Counted from the first letter of the stretch, positions 11,601 to 26,600 are shown. The stretch: DNA of 64,000 bases from Lepidurus packardi (GCA_023053545.1 JAKZAN010000007.1:8122001-8186000), one strand, 5' to 3'. Notes: generated from the sequence alone by a model not told the origin. Numbers and translations are program-made.

Positions 11601-14600
11601 ATTCTTGTTTCTTTCTCACAAACCAAACACAAGTCTTAATTACATTCGTGGCTGAGCTGCCCTAGATAAAGTCGTTCTTCCAACTACAGCTCTCGTCAGA
11701 AGGCATAACTTGCCATTTTGGCCGAATATATAAGGGCTTATCCGTAAATTTAAAAAAAAAAAAAATTTGTAGAAAAGATTAAGCTTGTTTGCTTTTATAA
11801 TGCAACTTATTTTCGGAACACACGCACGAACACATGATAAAGTACGTTTGTTATCTGTTGCTTCTCGTCATAAAAAACGATAAACCTTGCATTGTTGTCT
11901 GGTGAATCAGTCAAATATAATGAACCACCAGGATACTTTGCCACCAGGAAAAAACAAAAGTGATTATGACTCCCCTTCAAACTATTATTTTCATTAATTA
12001 GATCCTTATTAGACGAACATTCAAAACTTCTCACACCATAGTAGCTATATACCCGGTGTTGACAACCCAGAACAAAAACTGCCATTAAAAAGGAAAAGAT
12101 AAATGGCGAGTCCCGACAGGCGTTCTAAATCGATCCACACGTTTTAGATCCAAACAGGCAACAATGAATGTCTTCACTGCCATTCCATTTAACTGAGTTG
12201 AACGATACAAAATCAGGAAACTGCCAACAATGAATGCCTTCGTTGACATCCCTGTTTAACTGAACTGAATTATGCTCAACGAACAAAAAACTGAAAAGGA
12301 ACAATCTTACCACACTAAACTAGAACAAAAGCCAGTTGTTCTAACCCCCCAACCCAAGAGTTGTTCGCAAAAAACTAAAATAAAACACAGTCTTTTGTGA
12401 CAAATAACTTTGCAAACTGTCACTGCAGTAACCTCGCGAGCCAGGGACTGCTGTCCGTCCACCGCACCGTGTCGAACATGGTTTGAAGGTGAACGGGCGA
12501 AGATAATTTGTATTATTACTCCTTCGACTGGCGTGGCATGGCATGGCATAGCATGGCCGCAGCTTAGTACATACACGTCAAGGTACTAAAGGAGTGGTTT
12601 GGCGAGAGGACACGGGGGTAAGTTTTCTTCGCGCTTGGGTGCAAAAATCAACTTTCTTGTGACTCCCCCCCTCCTCTTCCTCTCTCTCTTTCTCTCTTGT
12701 CGTTGTTATCTCTTTTCGCGATGCAAAAATCGATCCATTTGCATAGCTCCTTCTCCAACAGCGTTTTTAAAGCTTCACGACACCCTCGGAGAATGGCCCA
12801 AAACCAGACTTTTTGCAGTGGGATTTGCATTGTCGTCAGAGATACTAAACTCCATAGGAGATCGCGCTGGGCCAAAGCAAGCGTGAAATACTTCCAGAAA
12901 GGTTTCCAAAAGGTTTCGGAAGGTTACATCTACATCTACCTATATCTAGATACAGATACATATATATCTATATATAGATACAGATATTACTGTATCTGAC
13001 GTTTATATATACCTATATTACTGACGTTTCTGGCCGCTGAAGCACAGAAAGAGAGAGAGCTCTAACTATAAGCTAAGTTAGAGTCGCAGCAGTTGTGCTC
13101 TGCCTTGTCATCCCGCATTAAAAGCGTGCAGCTTCGGAAAAAGCTTTGGAAAAATGAGACACACCCAGATTCTACAGGAGACTTTAACACAAACACACGA
13201 AAAGACATTCACCAAAAAGACTCAAACAATGGGGTTTGTCATTGCGGATGACCCACAGGGTATTTAAGACATTAGTATGCCAAACATGCCAAAACCTTGC
13301 CTTGCGAAAACGCGACCATCTGGGGATTTTTTTTTATTTTATTTTTTTACATTCTTTTGGTGTGTTTTTCCTAAAATGTTACATGACGCTTATAAGAAGA
13401 TATTGTAACTTTTCCGGGATCCAGGTATGGCACATTCCAAGAGATAAAGATAAGGAAACGCTCTCTCACGGATAAACATCACGACCAAGCGTCCAACTTG
13501 TGGATTGCTCTCCTTTTACAAAAAAAGGTAATAAGGGAAAATCCAGGTTTGAGTCCCCAAAAATATTCCTCTTTTTTTTTGTAAGAGACCAGCAAAAGGG
13601 GAACTAATTGCGCACGGGGAATTGCGGATCAGCCCATTACGTCACCGTTCCCAATTCTGAAACAGAAAGAAACTTGGATTTCTCCTTAATTGTGCCGATT
13701 CACGGAAGTGTTAAGAATAAGATGAGATGCTAACTTATACTTGCATTCTGCTCTCCGAGAATTCAGGTCTTCGACCTGGATGAGCATGAAACATGCTTCT
13801 TTTTTTGCTGCTCTACCATTTCGGCGCTGGCTGTCTCTCTCCTTTTTGTTCTACGATCGTTTATTTATAAATATAAAAAAGCAGGCTTGTTCTTCCATTC
13901 CAGAGCTATTATAGACAGCATCGAAGAGTTGATACGCCAAAGAAAAAAAAACGAGTTGATATGCAAAAGTGTAACCAGTTTGATGTAGATGCTAGAGGCA
14001 TGTACTGCAACGTCTCGGACGGTTACGAAGCATAAAACAGACATGAAAAGCAAGAGCAACCACACGTTTACCTTAACAAATGCCCCATCATTGGTCTGTT
14101 TACATGATACGGGCAAGGAAATTAGTATTCGGCATTTCCGCACCTTATTCTTATGCGAAAACTATTAAAAAGGTTAAAAAAGGGGATAGCTATAACTTAA
14201 TCGTTTATGTGGAGGTCATCGACACAAAACCTCAGCACTTTGCAACGGAATAAAATCATAAAATCATAAAAATATAACAATCAAAAAATCAAAGTTAAGT
14301 CATAAAGGTGAACATCATCAGCAGTTCAGTAAAGGTCATAAGGGCCCCAATGATGAATGATTTAAAGTTACACGTCACCGTTTCTACTTCTTCCCTCCCT
14401 CCGCCTTAACTATGTCTTTTAGAAGATTTGGGAAACCAAACCGACGTCAAAGCTGGCACAAAGTGCCTCCCTTTATTGCCCAAAAAGCCGAACTCTCCAA
14501 TTTTTACCTGCATGTAAGCCACCTGGAGTGCTCCCAAGTCCTGTTAGTTAGTTAGTCTCTCGAACCCTTTGCCCTTTCCCTATCTCTGAAGGGTGTAATA

Positions 14601-17600
14601 GCAAACAATATGTATTAAAAACCGGTCGCAGCCAAGAATGCGGCGTTGGACTCCACACACACACAGAAACGGAAAGAAAAAGAGCCAAAAAGCGAGTCAC
14701 CTCGCCCAGCAATAAGATGCCTTGTTGATCAATACGGCCCTAACCATAGGCAATTTTCGCACCTGAAACAACAGCGAGCTTGTTAGATTAAGCAAAGATA
14801 GTATAATTGTGGGTGTGCAGGTTTTAATGCGTGACTAGAATTGGGCAGAACGCTTCCCAGTTTCCATCCCCAAAAAAAGGTGGGAGGTTTGGCTGCATCT
14901 CAATTTTTGTCGTCCTTTGGATGAATTCACTTGACTCCCAAGTCCGAAGCTTTTCAAGGTGAAGTTTATGAGAGGGTTTTACTTTAACATAGCATAGGTC
15001 TCAACTAATCCGATGTTGTTACGAAGGGAAAAGGAAATCCCAAGCAAGCTTTTCTGCGACACAAAAGGTTCTATTGCAAACGAGTTGTGCTTGTCGTGTG
15101 ATGGATGGAAGTTTGCAAGGGGATTGAGAATATAAGAGCCAAAATTCCCCTATTGAAGTGAAAAAGAGAGAGCGAGGTGCAGCTGATGAGATTTCAGCCT
15201 TGCTTTTCTAAACCTCATAAGAAGTTTTGGCAAGGAACGTTTGGCGGATGACACGACATTGACAATAGGTTAGTCACCTGCTTGACGGAGATTCGCCAAA
15301 AACCTAGAGCGTGAAGTCCACATCATGACGACGGACATGCAATAGCACCACAACAACCCACTGCAGGGCGTCCAGGTCGAATTCTCCCAAATACTGCCAC
15401 TGTACTACTCAGTTGTGCCGTATATCAAAACCGTTGTATAGCAAGGTTATACAGGCAGACCTTGACAAGATGCTATTGTTGTATTGTTGTTGGGGCCCAA
15501 ATGCACTAAAAAAGGGGACATAAATGTCCGGGTCTTTTACTTCGCATACGAGGGAAAAAGTACTACTAAAAAAGACAAGGAGCAGATGGTAATTTTTGCG
15601 CTGTTTTGTGAAAATTGAAAAAGACGATCAAAAGGCGAGGCGCGTTATAGCATGGTGATGTAATTGCTTGCCCAAAAGGCTTGGGTCACGAAGGTAACAG
15701 AAGCATCTGAATTAGCCTTTTTATTACTGTGTCGCTACTTTCTATTGGGCTAAAGTAATTCGCAAGAACACCAAGAAAATGCGTTTTTTTATAAACTTTT
15801 AGGGGGCGTCTGAGATTTCCAAGCAGTTGAAAAAGTTTTCATTGTAGATAACAGATCTGACGTCGCCATCAGTCACGTAATTGAGGTAATAGACTATCAT
15901 TGTGCTAAATGATAGGGGATTTTAATGACAGGTCTTTTGTTTAGCATGGAATGGTAGAGAGGGGCAACTTCTAACGTGCCCAAAGAGGTTTCCAAGCCCG
16001 GGAATTATTGCACAAACCCCTGCAGTTTAGACGCTGCACATCCGGCCACTCCGAAAGCTCCGAAAGCTCCGCAAAAGTGCGCAAGTTCCCCTTAAACAAC
16101 TTTTAAAAACACAGATACGGCAGATGGATGCAATGCCAAACCCCAGGTGGTGAATCTCCTGCTCTCCAAAACCCTAATCTTAAGATACGTCCCCTTTTTT
16201 AAGGTAAAAAGAGCCACGTTAAAACTCCCTTAATAGCGTAGCAAACGTTTGACAACACGGAAAAGTAGATGAATGCCAGCCACATAACCTTGGATTCCTT
16301 TAAATTCGTACAATATTTGCTTCATGGACATGCAGCAGGCACGGCATCATCAGGCATCCCTTGCAATCTTCCAAGCGGGAAATAAAGGCTTTCTTTAGTT
16401 TGACCTTGACAGTTTCTAAATCCTTTTTTTTAAAGTTTTTTTGTTAGAAAAAGAAAAATGGCGAGGAAAACGAAAAGTAAACCGAGTCACGAATAAAGCC
16501 ATTAAAACATCACCATCATTGCAAGAATGTTCCTTTCTTGCTCACGTAAAAGGGCACAATAATCGGCATTCCAGCAAATGAAATGATTCGCACAATCAAG
16601 TTCTTGCTCCAGTAAGTACAGGTTTACTGCTAAAACTGCCAACAATGCTATCCAAAACCAATGAACCGAGCCACTTATTCTTTTTTTTTCAAATAAAGAT
16701 ACACGACAGGCAAGGCCGATCTGGGCGAACACACAGCAACAATCAATATGCGTGAAGGTTGGCCAGTTAACTTTTGCTTATTAAGCATGTTGGGGCACGC
16801 CAAAAGCTTGTCTGGTCCAGATTTCATTTTGCCATGAAAGCTCCTGGTAGCTTAGCTTTACCTGTGGTACGATAGAACAGCGAAGCCCGAAAATCTCTTA
16901 CGTAAAAGTAAACTTGTTTCTTGCGAAATCTCTTGACAGTAATGAAACTATGCATTCACTAGATTTTTCACTAGATTTCATATAAAAAAAAACAATTATA
17001 TGAAATCTAGTGAAAACTTGTACAGAAATGGCAACGAGCATTAGCTCACGCCTGAACTTTCAATTAAAAAAAACTATGCATTCAAAGCATAAACACTATG
17101 TATTTAAAGCATTTTGAACTTCAATTTCATCATTCTTGCCTTGCTTAATTTGTAAAATTGAATTTAATTATGTAAAAGCAACTTCTTTTTACCTTCTTGT
17201 AAAATGCAACATTGCAAATTTGGGAGACATTACTTGAACATAGTTTTAAAAACTGTACGCTAATTGAGTACGCAATTCTAAAGCTACCGAGCACGCCGAT
17301 TCATGCGCGTTCATATAAACAAACATGAAGCATATACGCCACCTTGCGGTAGCTAGGGTGTAACAAGCTACGCCATACCTTCTATCTTTATATCCCGTAT
17401 GGCGCTTAGATCATATACACTACAGTGTACATGATCTAAGCGCCATACGGGAACCTTATTAGAGGGGAATTTTGCAGAGCTTTGCATCCTCAAAGACCCG
17501 AAGCAGGAAACTTTTTTTTTTAAAAAAAAGAGTTAGCCATTCGATACTATACAAGTGCGCAATTTGCTATTCAGAAATTTCTGAATAGCCAAAGCTTTTT

Positions 17601-20600
17601 ACTACCCCTTAGCTAGATTAAAACCATGGGTGGGCTCGTTTGCAACTTCAGACGCTTTTAAAATTTGCACTACGTGAACGAGTTATTATCAATAGTAATT
17701 GCGGCATCGTCCCAAACATCTATTCTTCCTCTACACATACCCAGAAATTTTTATTTTTGCTTTTCCTCCGGTCTGCTAAACTCATCAGCTCCGTAATTAA
17801 TCTCATGTAACATGCATTTACCACCCGGTCTGCAGCCAAGGCCAGTTTTGCTGAGCCAAAAGTGAAGCACCCAAAACTCATCGTCCTCACAAAAAACTTT
17901 CCCCAGACGCCAAACTTGCCAAGTAGCGTTAGGTACTATTGTACTGCGTTTTTTCTTTTTTATCTAACGCAGCAAAGGAATGTACGATGAGAAGGTATAG
18001 GATCAAGAGACCTTGACTACTCGCTCCGGATGCCACAGACGATTTGCTTTTATTTAAAAAAAAAAAAAAATTAAAAATCCTGCGGTCAACATCAATATGT
18101 GAAAAGTTCCTAGGTTGTGTTTTGTGTACTGTATCTGCTCTCTCATACCTGTAGCTGTTTGACGTTATTAACCTCCCGAGACCTCCGATGTAAGAACGTC
18201 AAACCAAAAAACAATAAAAACAAAAGCTTCAAAGTAACGCAAATGACCTTTTGTTTGAACCTCGAGTAAGGAGCTGTGGCTTAGTTACACCTCGTCGGTA
18301 AATACCCAGGGAGTAATGTTCTGAAACGATCTATTTATGCAACAATAACTCAAGGACTCGCAGCAGTGACTTGAATGCATCGAACAAAACGAGCCCAGTT
18401 CCCCACATTGTAAAGAAAAGAAAAAACACGCTTTGGAGCTGTGGCACCAAAAGGCATTTATATTCCTGTGCTTTTGCAAAGGTCTAAAAGCTAAGAATTG
18501 CTAGTTTGAGTTGGCAATGCTCACAATACAAGCTTTTACTTTGACCAGTCCGTAACTTGTAGTGCTCCACCCAAAATCTTGATATGAAGCGAAAGAAAAG
18601 AGCAAGGACAGCTTAACAACACCAACACTGCATCAAGGGAGCTTTTGCTGCATCTATTCTACTTTTCTCTTTATATACATTAAATAAATAAAATAGAATG
18701 AAATAAACCGCCCGTGTTTTGTAAGATAATTACGAGACGATGGCTGCTTTGGTGAGTTGGAAACGACGGCATAAATACAGGCTATTTTAATAGCTGAATT
18801 CGTTACTTCTCTTCAACGCATTTTACAAAAGCCAGTCCGCCTGCATACATAAATATCAAGACTGCCTTTTATACGCAAGTCCGCGATTTCCTTAGAAGGC
18901 TTAATGCTATAGCTACTGGGCAGGGTTTTTTACTCATAGCTTGTAAACCTGATTAGCTTTATGGTACAACCAATGTTCCTATGGATAATGAACTTGGACT
19001 TGCTAGAAAAGCTTAAAAACCTTGAGGCTCAAACATGATCTTTCGTAACTGTTTTGTGCTTGGAACTTCTTCCAGGCGACTGTAGTAGTGTGTACGATGG
19101 TTTGTCAAAGCTTGCAAACCTGATTAGCTTGATGATGTAACCAATTTTCCTATGGATAATGAACTTCGACTTCCTAGAAAGACTTTAGAAATGTTGAGGC
19201 TCAAGCGTGACCTGTAACTGTTCTGTGTTTGAAACTTCTTCCAGGTCACAGTATAGTTACGCATACTATAGCTGGTTTATTGTCACGGCTTGTAAACCTG
19301 GTTAGCTTTATGTTTTTATCGACAACGAACTTCGGGTTGTTATAAAAGCTTCAAAATTTTGATCTTTTGTAACTGTTTTGTGTTTGAAACTTCTTTGCAG
19401 GCCACACGAGTTATGTGAACTATAGCTGGTTTGTAATAGCTTGTAAACCTAATTAGCTTTATGATGTAACCAATGCTCCTATGGAGAATGAACTTGGACT
19501 TGTTAAAGAAGCTTACGAATATTGAGGCTCAAGCGAGATCTTGTGTAACTGTTTTGTGTTTGAAACTTCTTTGCAGGCCACAGGAGTAATGTGTACTATA
19601 GCTGGTTCGTAATAGCTTGTAAACCTAATTAGCTTTATGATGTAACCAATGCTCCTATAGATAATGAACTTGGACTTGTTAAAGAAGCTTACGAATATTG
19701 AGGCTCAAGCGAGATCTTGTGTAACTGTTTTGTGTTCGAAACTTCTTTGCAGGCCACAGGAGTTGTGTGTACTATAGCTGGTTCGTAATAGCTTGTAAAC
19801 CTAATTAGCTTTATGATGTAACCAATGCTCCTATGGAGAATGAACTTGGACTTGTTAAAGAAGCTTACGAATATTGAGGCTCAAGCGAGATCTTGTGTAA
19901 CTGTTTTGTGTTCGAAACTTCTTTGCAGGCCACAGGAGTTGTGTGTACTATAGCTGGTTCGTAATAGCTTGTAAACCTAATTAGCTTTATGATGTAACCA
20001 ATGCTCCTATGGAGAATGAACTTGTACTTGTTAAAGAAGCTTACGAATATTGAGGCTCAAACAAGATCTTTTGTAACTTTTTTGTGTTTGAAACTTCTTT
20101 GCAGGCCACAGGAGTTATGTGTACTATAGCTGGTTCGTAATAGCTTGTAAACCTGATTAGCTTTATGATGTAACCAATGCTCCTATGGAGAATGAACTTG
20201 GACTTGTTAAAGAAGCTTACGAATATCGAGGCTCAAGCAAGATCTTGTGTAACTGTTTTGTGTTTGAAACTTCTTTGCAGGCCACAAGAGTTATGTGTAC
20301 TATAGCTGGTTCGTAATAGCTTGTAAACCTAATTAGCTTTATGATGTAACCAATGCTCCTATGGAGAATGAACTTGGACTTGTTAAAGAAGCTTACGAAT
20401 ATTGAGGCTCAAGCAAGATCTTGTGTAACTGTTTTGTGTTTGAAACTTCTTTGCAGGCCACAGGAGTTATGTATACGCTGGTTTTAAAGTCTCGCAAAGT
20501 TTGTGAATCCATAAAAAACGCGACTTTTTTTCACAGCTCCTTTGTCTTCCTAGAGTGAAACGCAAAAGAAATGGAGCTCTCATGCGCTTCATGTTTTTCC

Positions 20601-23600
20601 TGTGCAGTGATTTACAAGCAGAGGTCGCCAATTCACAGCAGCTTCAAACTTCAGAACGAAGGCGTACTCCGAGACTCCATAAATCTGAACTTGGTACCAT
20701 GTTTTTTGCCATTTCCTCCATAAGGTACTTTAAGCAAGCCCGGCAGACGATCCTTTACGCTTAAATAACAACGTAATGTATTCCAGTCACCTCTTCTTTT
20801 TCCACAAAAAATCTAAACGAAAAAGAAGACACAGTACGCGGTCTATTTGGAAAGAAAACCCCACGCTAGTGTGTTTCCATATCAATACATGGCCATTATC
20901 AGCTGCGTCTTGCTTCACCTTGTATGCCTCATGGGCAAGATGGTTACGTTACGTCTATTCACAATAAAAAAAATTATATATACTTTTTTTTCTTTAATTT
21001 TCTATTCCGTACGTTCTTTGTCTGTATCACCATTCTGGAAATACAGCGAAGTCAAGGCGCAAATGTCTGCTTATCCAAATGTTAAATTTGGTGCAACGTC
21101 CCAAAAGACATTCACGAAGTAATTTTATGATCGTGTCATTATTGGTTCTTTTGGAAGCCATAAGCTTATATGAAATGGTCTACACACCACTTATTGTATA
21201 AATATACCATTTTACAAGCTTCTATACACAAACAAAACCAAAAGGGAACTCGAAATTGGTTTCAGATTACAACAGTCAACCATACGCCTCTGACGTAAAC
21301 AAAAATCCACGCTAATTAAACCCTTCAGGAACTTGTACATATGCGTTATTTATCAAAACCGCGGCATTTTACATGGATCCCTCTTTTTTGGGATATTCAT
21401 TTATTCTTTATAAAGCCATCAGGCACGACAGATGTTCCTTGAAGAGGACCATGGCCTATCCCCATCTGTTCCAATCATGCCTACCCATAAATTGCGTCTA
21501 ACAAGTCAAATCCCCCTTTCCACACAACCTTTTACAAGGTACCTAAAGCTCCTTAAAAAAAAATAAAAAAAAAAATCTTGATAATTAAATAAGTCCCGGA
21601 AAACTGCCCACACTCTTCAAAAGTGTACGAAAAGTGGATCTTACAAACCAATCACATTCTTTCAAAACTCGGCGGAATTCGTCTAAAAAAAAAGTCTAAG
21701 AAAAAGTGACATTTCATGTTCCGGAATAGAAATCTTATCCTTTAAAAGTTTGCCTAACAACCTTCCAAGACCTCTAAAAAAAGGAAAAAAAAAAACTTTT
21801 TTTTCCAGCAGTTAAATCTCCCCCGTCTCACTCTCTGACATCTTGAAAGGCTCGTTCTAATATGAAGCATATGTTTATTTTTTTCTCCTCCTTCTTCGAC
21901 TTGGAAAGATAACACGCCTTTTAAAACACTTTCCCTTTTTGCTCCCTACAATCCCAAGCCCCCAATAAAGGCAAAAAAGGGGTTTGGTTTTCTGGCCAGT
22001 GGAACAGACTGTGTTTAATAAACTTCGCAGAAGACGCTCGTATAAAAGATCGAAATATGGGCATGACCATACATGTTAATTGTGGTTTAGTGCCTTAGTA
22101 CTACTTCGGTTCAAAACCAAGATAGCCATAAGCCTTAGCCTGTGTGTGCCTCGAACCCCTCGCTCGAATTTGGACTTGCTTAGCATAACGCGTTCGAAAC
22201 GCACATCTCCCCAAAAAGTCCTTACAAGTAAAGTGTTGCGATGAAGCTCCTACGTTTTATAAATACTTTCCTTTGGGATTTGAACAGTGGACTAGAACCA
22301 TATAAGTAACCTAATACACACACTCGCTCGAGGTTCCCCAAAAGCACGGAGCATGACGGCCTAGCATGTCGGACCTGTTTACGGAGCCGAGATTCCAAAC
22401 AAAACACATGAAAATAGAATTTTGAAAAATAGAAAGAAATTCAGTGGATATATATGAAAACATTTCTAGGAAATTCCTGAATCCAATACAAAAGTTCAGG
22501 TAAAAAGGGCTTTGTAAAAGTCGTGGGGTTTTACTTGCATGGAAGAAGTGTATACTGAAATTAGGCTAGGCTATAGAAAAAGGACTTTTGACATTCTAAA
22601 AGTACCCGGAAACTGCCTCGACAACTTTCACATTCGGGAAGTTTGACGTGAGCTCACTTGAACATGCGCGGACACGAACGCTTGAAATTGAAAACGACCT
22701 AACGACTTGTTAAAATCCGCATTTTATGGCAGGGGGGGGAAGGAAAATGTATCCTCGAAAATAGTTTAATGGACTGTGTTCTGGCTGAATTACCTCCTTT
22801 ACAGTACCCTATTTGGAATAACGTGCCTAATTTGGAATAAATAAATGCTCAATTTAGATGAGCTAACCCAGATTTATACGAGATTTAGGCATTTAAAATA
22901 GACTTTTATTCTCAAAGTTATTATTTATTTGAGGCATTTATTTAATACTGATAGCTTATTCATATCCTTCTTTATTGCAATTTAATATCCTTATTAAATC
23001 CTTACTTATTGTAATTTAATATCCTTATTAAATGCTTACTTATTGTAATTTAATATCCTTATTTAAGACTGCAATTGTTTATAATTATTTGTGTACATGC
23101 GTGTTAATGATTTTCGATCTTTGTTGACGTATTTACACATTATTTTATATACTACAATTAATTAAGAGAAAATTTCGTTTTACCTGGAGTGATACTTTTG
23201 GCTTTAGGGTTATTCCAAGGAAACAGGAGTACTGTATGTTTTGTTGAACTTCCTACACAATAGAATGAAATTCGCCTCTACGACGCAACACGTTGGTCGA
23301 CGCACACTTTGGCTTGGAACGCCAATTTTTTTCTACCGTAAAGTTAACGAAAACAGTTAAGCGTTGCGGTTTTTAACAACCTGCTGCTGTGAATGTACAT
23401 TCCCCAATTCAAGGGCATTAAAAGTACTAAGGATTTCAAGTTTCAGTTGTAATTTGTAAAGATTCTCGGAAGAATGTTCGAAAGTTTTGGTGAGTCCCAA
23501 GAACCTCTCCGGTCCTCTTTGGATCGTCTACACTCCAGCACCTCTGTTGTCGCACTAAAGCGAAATGCAAAGAGCAAGAGGGGGGAAGAGCCCCGAGAGC

Positions 23601-26600
23601 TAGGAACAAACTTGGGGTCTCTCCCTCAGTGTAAAGCCCGAGCCTGTTTCTATGCTTCGTCGTCCATGTGAATTCAAGTGTAACTCCATCGTTACCCCGC
23701 GGCCATTTTGGAGGCTACCAAACTGTGCATCAAGAGCAATGCCTTCTTTTCTTTCAGCTAGCTTTACCAGTAGACTTCGCATATGCACACATTGACGCTC
23801 CTCAGCTGTTTCTGTGTTCTTCCTATACTAGACATATATATTCTTAATATATAATCTTCTTAAAGATATCAAGCCATCAGCCAGCCCCCCAAAGACAACA
23901 ACTAACACGCTAGATGCACTGGCATTGAATCCACGCTTCAGGTATTTTTGTAGACATTATAACTACAAGCAAAACCCCCTAATCTCGTTGTTTCCACGCC
24001 CTAACATTTAACTTATTTTTTTTTACAATAAATTGAAAGAAGCTAAAGGGAAAAGAAATTGGACTTGACACTTAACTGCCAGAGAAACGAGAGAGAAATT
24101 ACGATCCCAAGTGGTAAGAAAGCTGTTGATGTTGGATCTCAACTTCTTAAAAGAGATAGAAAGAGACCTGAAAGCACTTGAAAATGAAATCACAATAGCA
24201 AAGCTTTATAAGGCAATTGCCAGGATGACTGTCACCATGGACACGGATGAGCACGCAACTATAAAAGATCCCCAACTGATAACGAAAGTTGCATGGCGAA
24301 GTCAAGCAACCACTTCAGCTTGCTTTATGCTATGGAACCTTCAGGGCCATCCAAGTTCTTAGTTTCAAGTTCATTTCTAATATTTGTCCCTGAATTGGTA
24401 TGTGTTTGGCTGTACGTAATGTTTTTATTATTACTTTATGTATGTTATTTTTCCGCCAATAAACAGAACTTGCAGGGTATTGAATGTACTGAACATATCC
24501 TGGCGGGCGCAAGTCCAAATAATTTTTTGCTAATTTTTGGGTCATTTTAGATGGTGACGTCACAACGCGTAATAAGATACTGTGGAGCTTCATTAGCAGT
24601 ATGTGCAGGTCCAAGATTAAGTCAGCGTGGCGCTAGGTAAATACTAATGCGCTGACTGCACAAGTCCCATAAGAATATTACACGTTGCTTGGCGAGTCAA
24701 ACTTTGGCAATAATAAACTTGTTCTTTTTTTTTTTTTTTTTTTTAACTGCACGCTAGCATTGAATTCCGTGTCTCGAAAACTGCTTTGTATAAATATGTC
24801 ATGCCAAAATCTTTGTGGGTTTACCAATACAATTAACTCATTTAGTAGCTCGTGAAAGTTTGAAACTTAACTGCGCCCCCCCCCCCCTTCTAACTAGACT
24901 GTCAAAACACAGAACTTTTGAGCTAACAACCAATACTATATAACCATCGAGGCACGAGGAGTGGTCTTGATTAGCATACGAGTCTATCAACGCCAAGTTC
25001 GATTTGCCTTGATTCCAAACAAGAAAATACAAAGCTACTAGAGAGAGAAAGAAACCCCCAAATCTATAAGTCGTGACCTTGACCTTCCCTTGGGTTGTGA
25101 AACGAAACTTTCGGTGGAGAATAATTGGGTAAATTGTAAGATCAGTGAAGATCACGAGCAGGCAAATTAACGCAGCGATGCAAAGAAAAGTGGCTAAAAC
25201 TAAAAGCAGGAGGGGCAGAATGCCGCCAAGTTCCTTTACCTTCCGAACGTATGGAACTGTCTTTTCAAAGGTGTACCGAATAAAACAGGAATTTAACTTA
25301 TGGGAACTGTCTTTTCATAGAGATGTACAGAATAAACCAGGAATTTGATAGGTGAGACAGACACTTGAACGTTCTGCGTCCTTTTTTTGTCTTGAATTTG
25401 CTTGCAGCTCGAGTCAGTCCTTTTGATAGTAATGTGAAAACACGTAATACTACCAGGTGTCACCAGAACGAGGAGACGGCAGCTTGGCGACGAGTCTTTT
25501 TCGAGGGCTTTTTGAGAAATTCTGTCATAGATTGGCATTCCATCCCACACACAAGGGCGCTCATAAAGAGATGAAGTTTTCAAGAATTTTTGTTTGTCTT
25601 ATTTTTTTCCTTTAATAAAATAAGAAAAGGGCTTGAAATTGCCTACTCATGCTTCAAAGGAAAAATATTAACAAACAGGGTTTCCGACCTAAAAAACTTG
25701 TCTGCCATTATGGCGCCTGACGAATCGGAAACAAAAACCTTGTTAAACAAGCACTCATCGGTAGATTGCTTTACCTACAAACTTCCTTCCTTCACACGTA
25801 TGATGAAGCATCTAATTATTCCAGCCAATCTGCAATCTTAACAAACTTCGCATCCCAAGAGTTCTGAAATCCCGCAAAAAGCTGGCAGACCTTCTTCGAA
25901 TGCACAAAGCGAAGGGGGTTGTTCTTCTTAAACTTCCCCGCAATTTTGCCCCACGCCATCAGGCGGTCATATGATGTCATGAACTACGATTTTGCACGAT
26001 CCGATCTAAAGTCTTAGCAAGAGCAAGGTTTTTATGAGTCAAGAACAACAATGCTTGCGAAGGTCGTTCCTTATGGGTGGTTTGCATTTCTTTTACTGCT
26101 TTTCGATTTAACCAAAAAAAAGACGAAAATAAAATAAACAAGAAGGGGAAGAAAGATGCTACCACTCTTAGCCCTGGTGAAAGATGCTAGCACTCTTTTG
26201 AAAAATCCTTTATCATATTCGTGGAAATTCGTATTCCTATATCCTCCATCACAATTCGTGGAAAACGTTGGCCCGCAAAAATCCAAAAGTCCAAACCAAA
26301 TTACCAGAATCAAACTACAAAACGAATAATCTTTGCTCTAAAAACGGGCGAAATTGGAACGAGGAAACATAGTTAATACCGTTTCATACTTTGCGGTGAT
26401 GGTAAAACAAACAACAAAGTACACAAAAAGAAATAGTAGTGAGTTTATATTACTATTTTTTGCCGTTCTGGGTTTTTCAAAAGCAATCGATGAAACTTTA
26501 GCTCGTCTACTCATATGATATAATCCCTCGGAAAGTTTTTTGGAGAAATATTCAGACTTACCGAAATCCGATTTCTTCGCGACGGGCTTGACGTGACTGC

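Larger units (their letters stand above)
10919..26561 (-). other. Giant 15.6 kb intron 2 of the PDZ scaffold gene
   Basis: The donor GTAAGT just below 26562 and the acceptor TTTTTGCCACAG just above 10918 are both strong. The codon split by the intron restores a glycine and the frame. No exon with family resemblance was found inside. The interval is rich in simple repeats: (TAGATA)n-like near 12920-13020, GGCAT repeats near 12531-12555, and poly-A and poly-T tracts. It also holds the palindrome cluster, the 176-bp array, the 34-bp minisatellite and one unexplained ORF listed separately. Small cassette exons cannot be excluded. Confidence 0.7.

Noticed and set aside
13530..13570. Second tRNA, suggested by a GGTTTGAGTCCCC box
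   Set aside because: No matching acceptor, D or anticodon stems could be drawn around it.
16502..16732. Minus-strand 76-codon frame with a hydrophobic segment
   Set aside because: It is a single short frame in the giant intron, with no splice sites or family match. One hydrophobic stretch is common by chance.
17394..17451. MicroRNA precursor
   Set aside because: The arms pair almost perfectly and the centre is only 2 bases, so there is no normal terminal loop. A palindrome or element remnant fits better.
18939..20475. CRISPR-like reading of the tandem array
   Set aside because: Units are 176 bp with no short-repeat and unique-spacer pattern, and the host is an animal. It is a satellite-type array.
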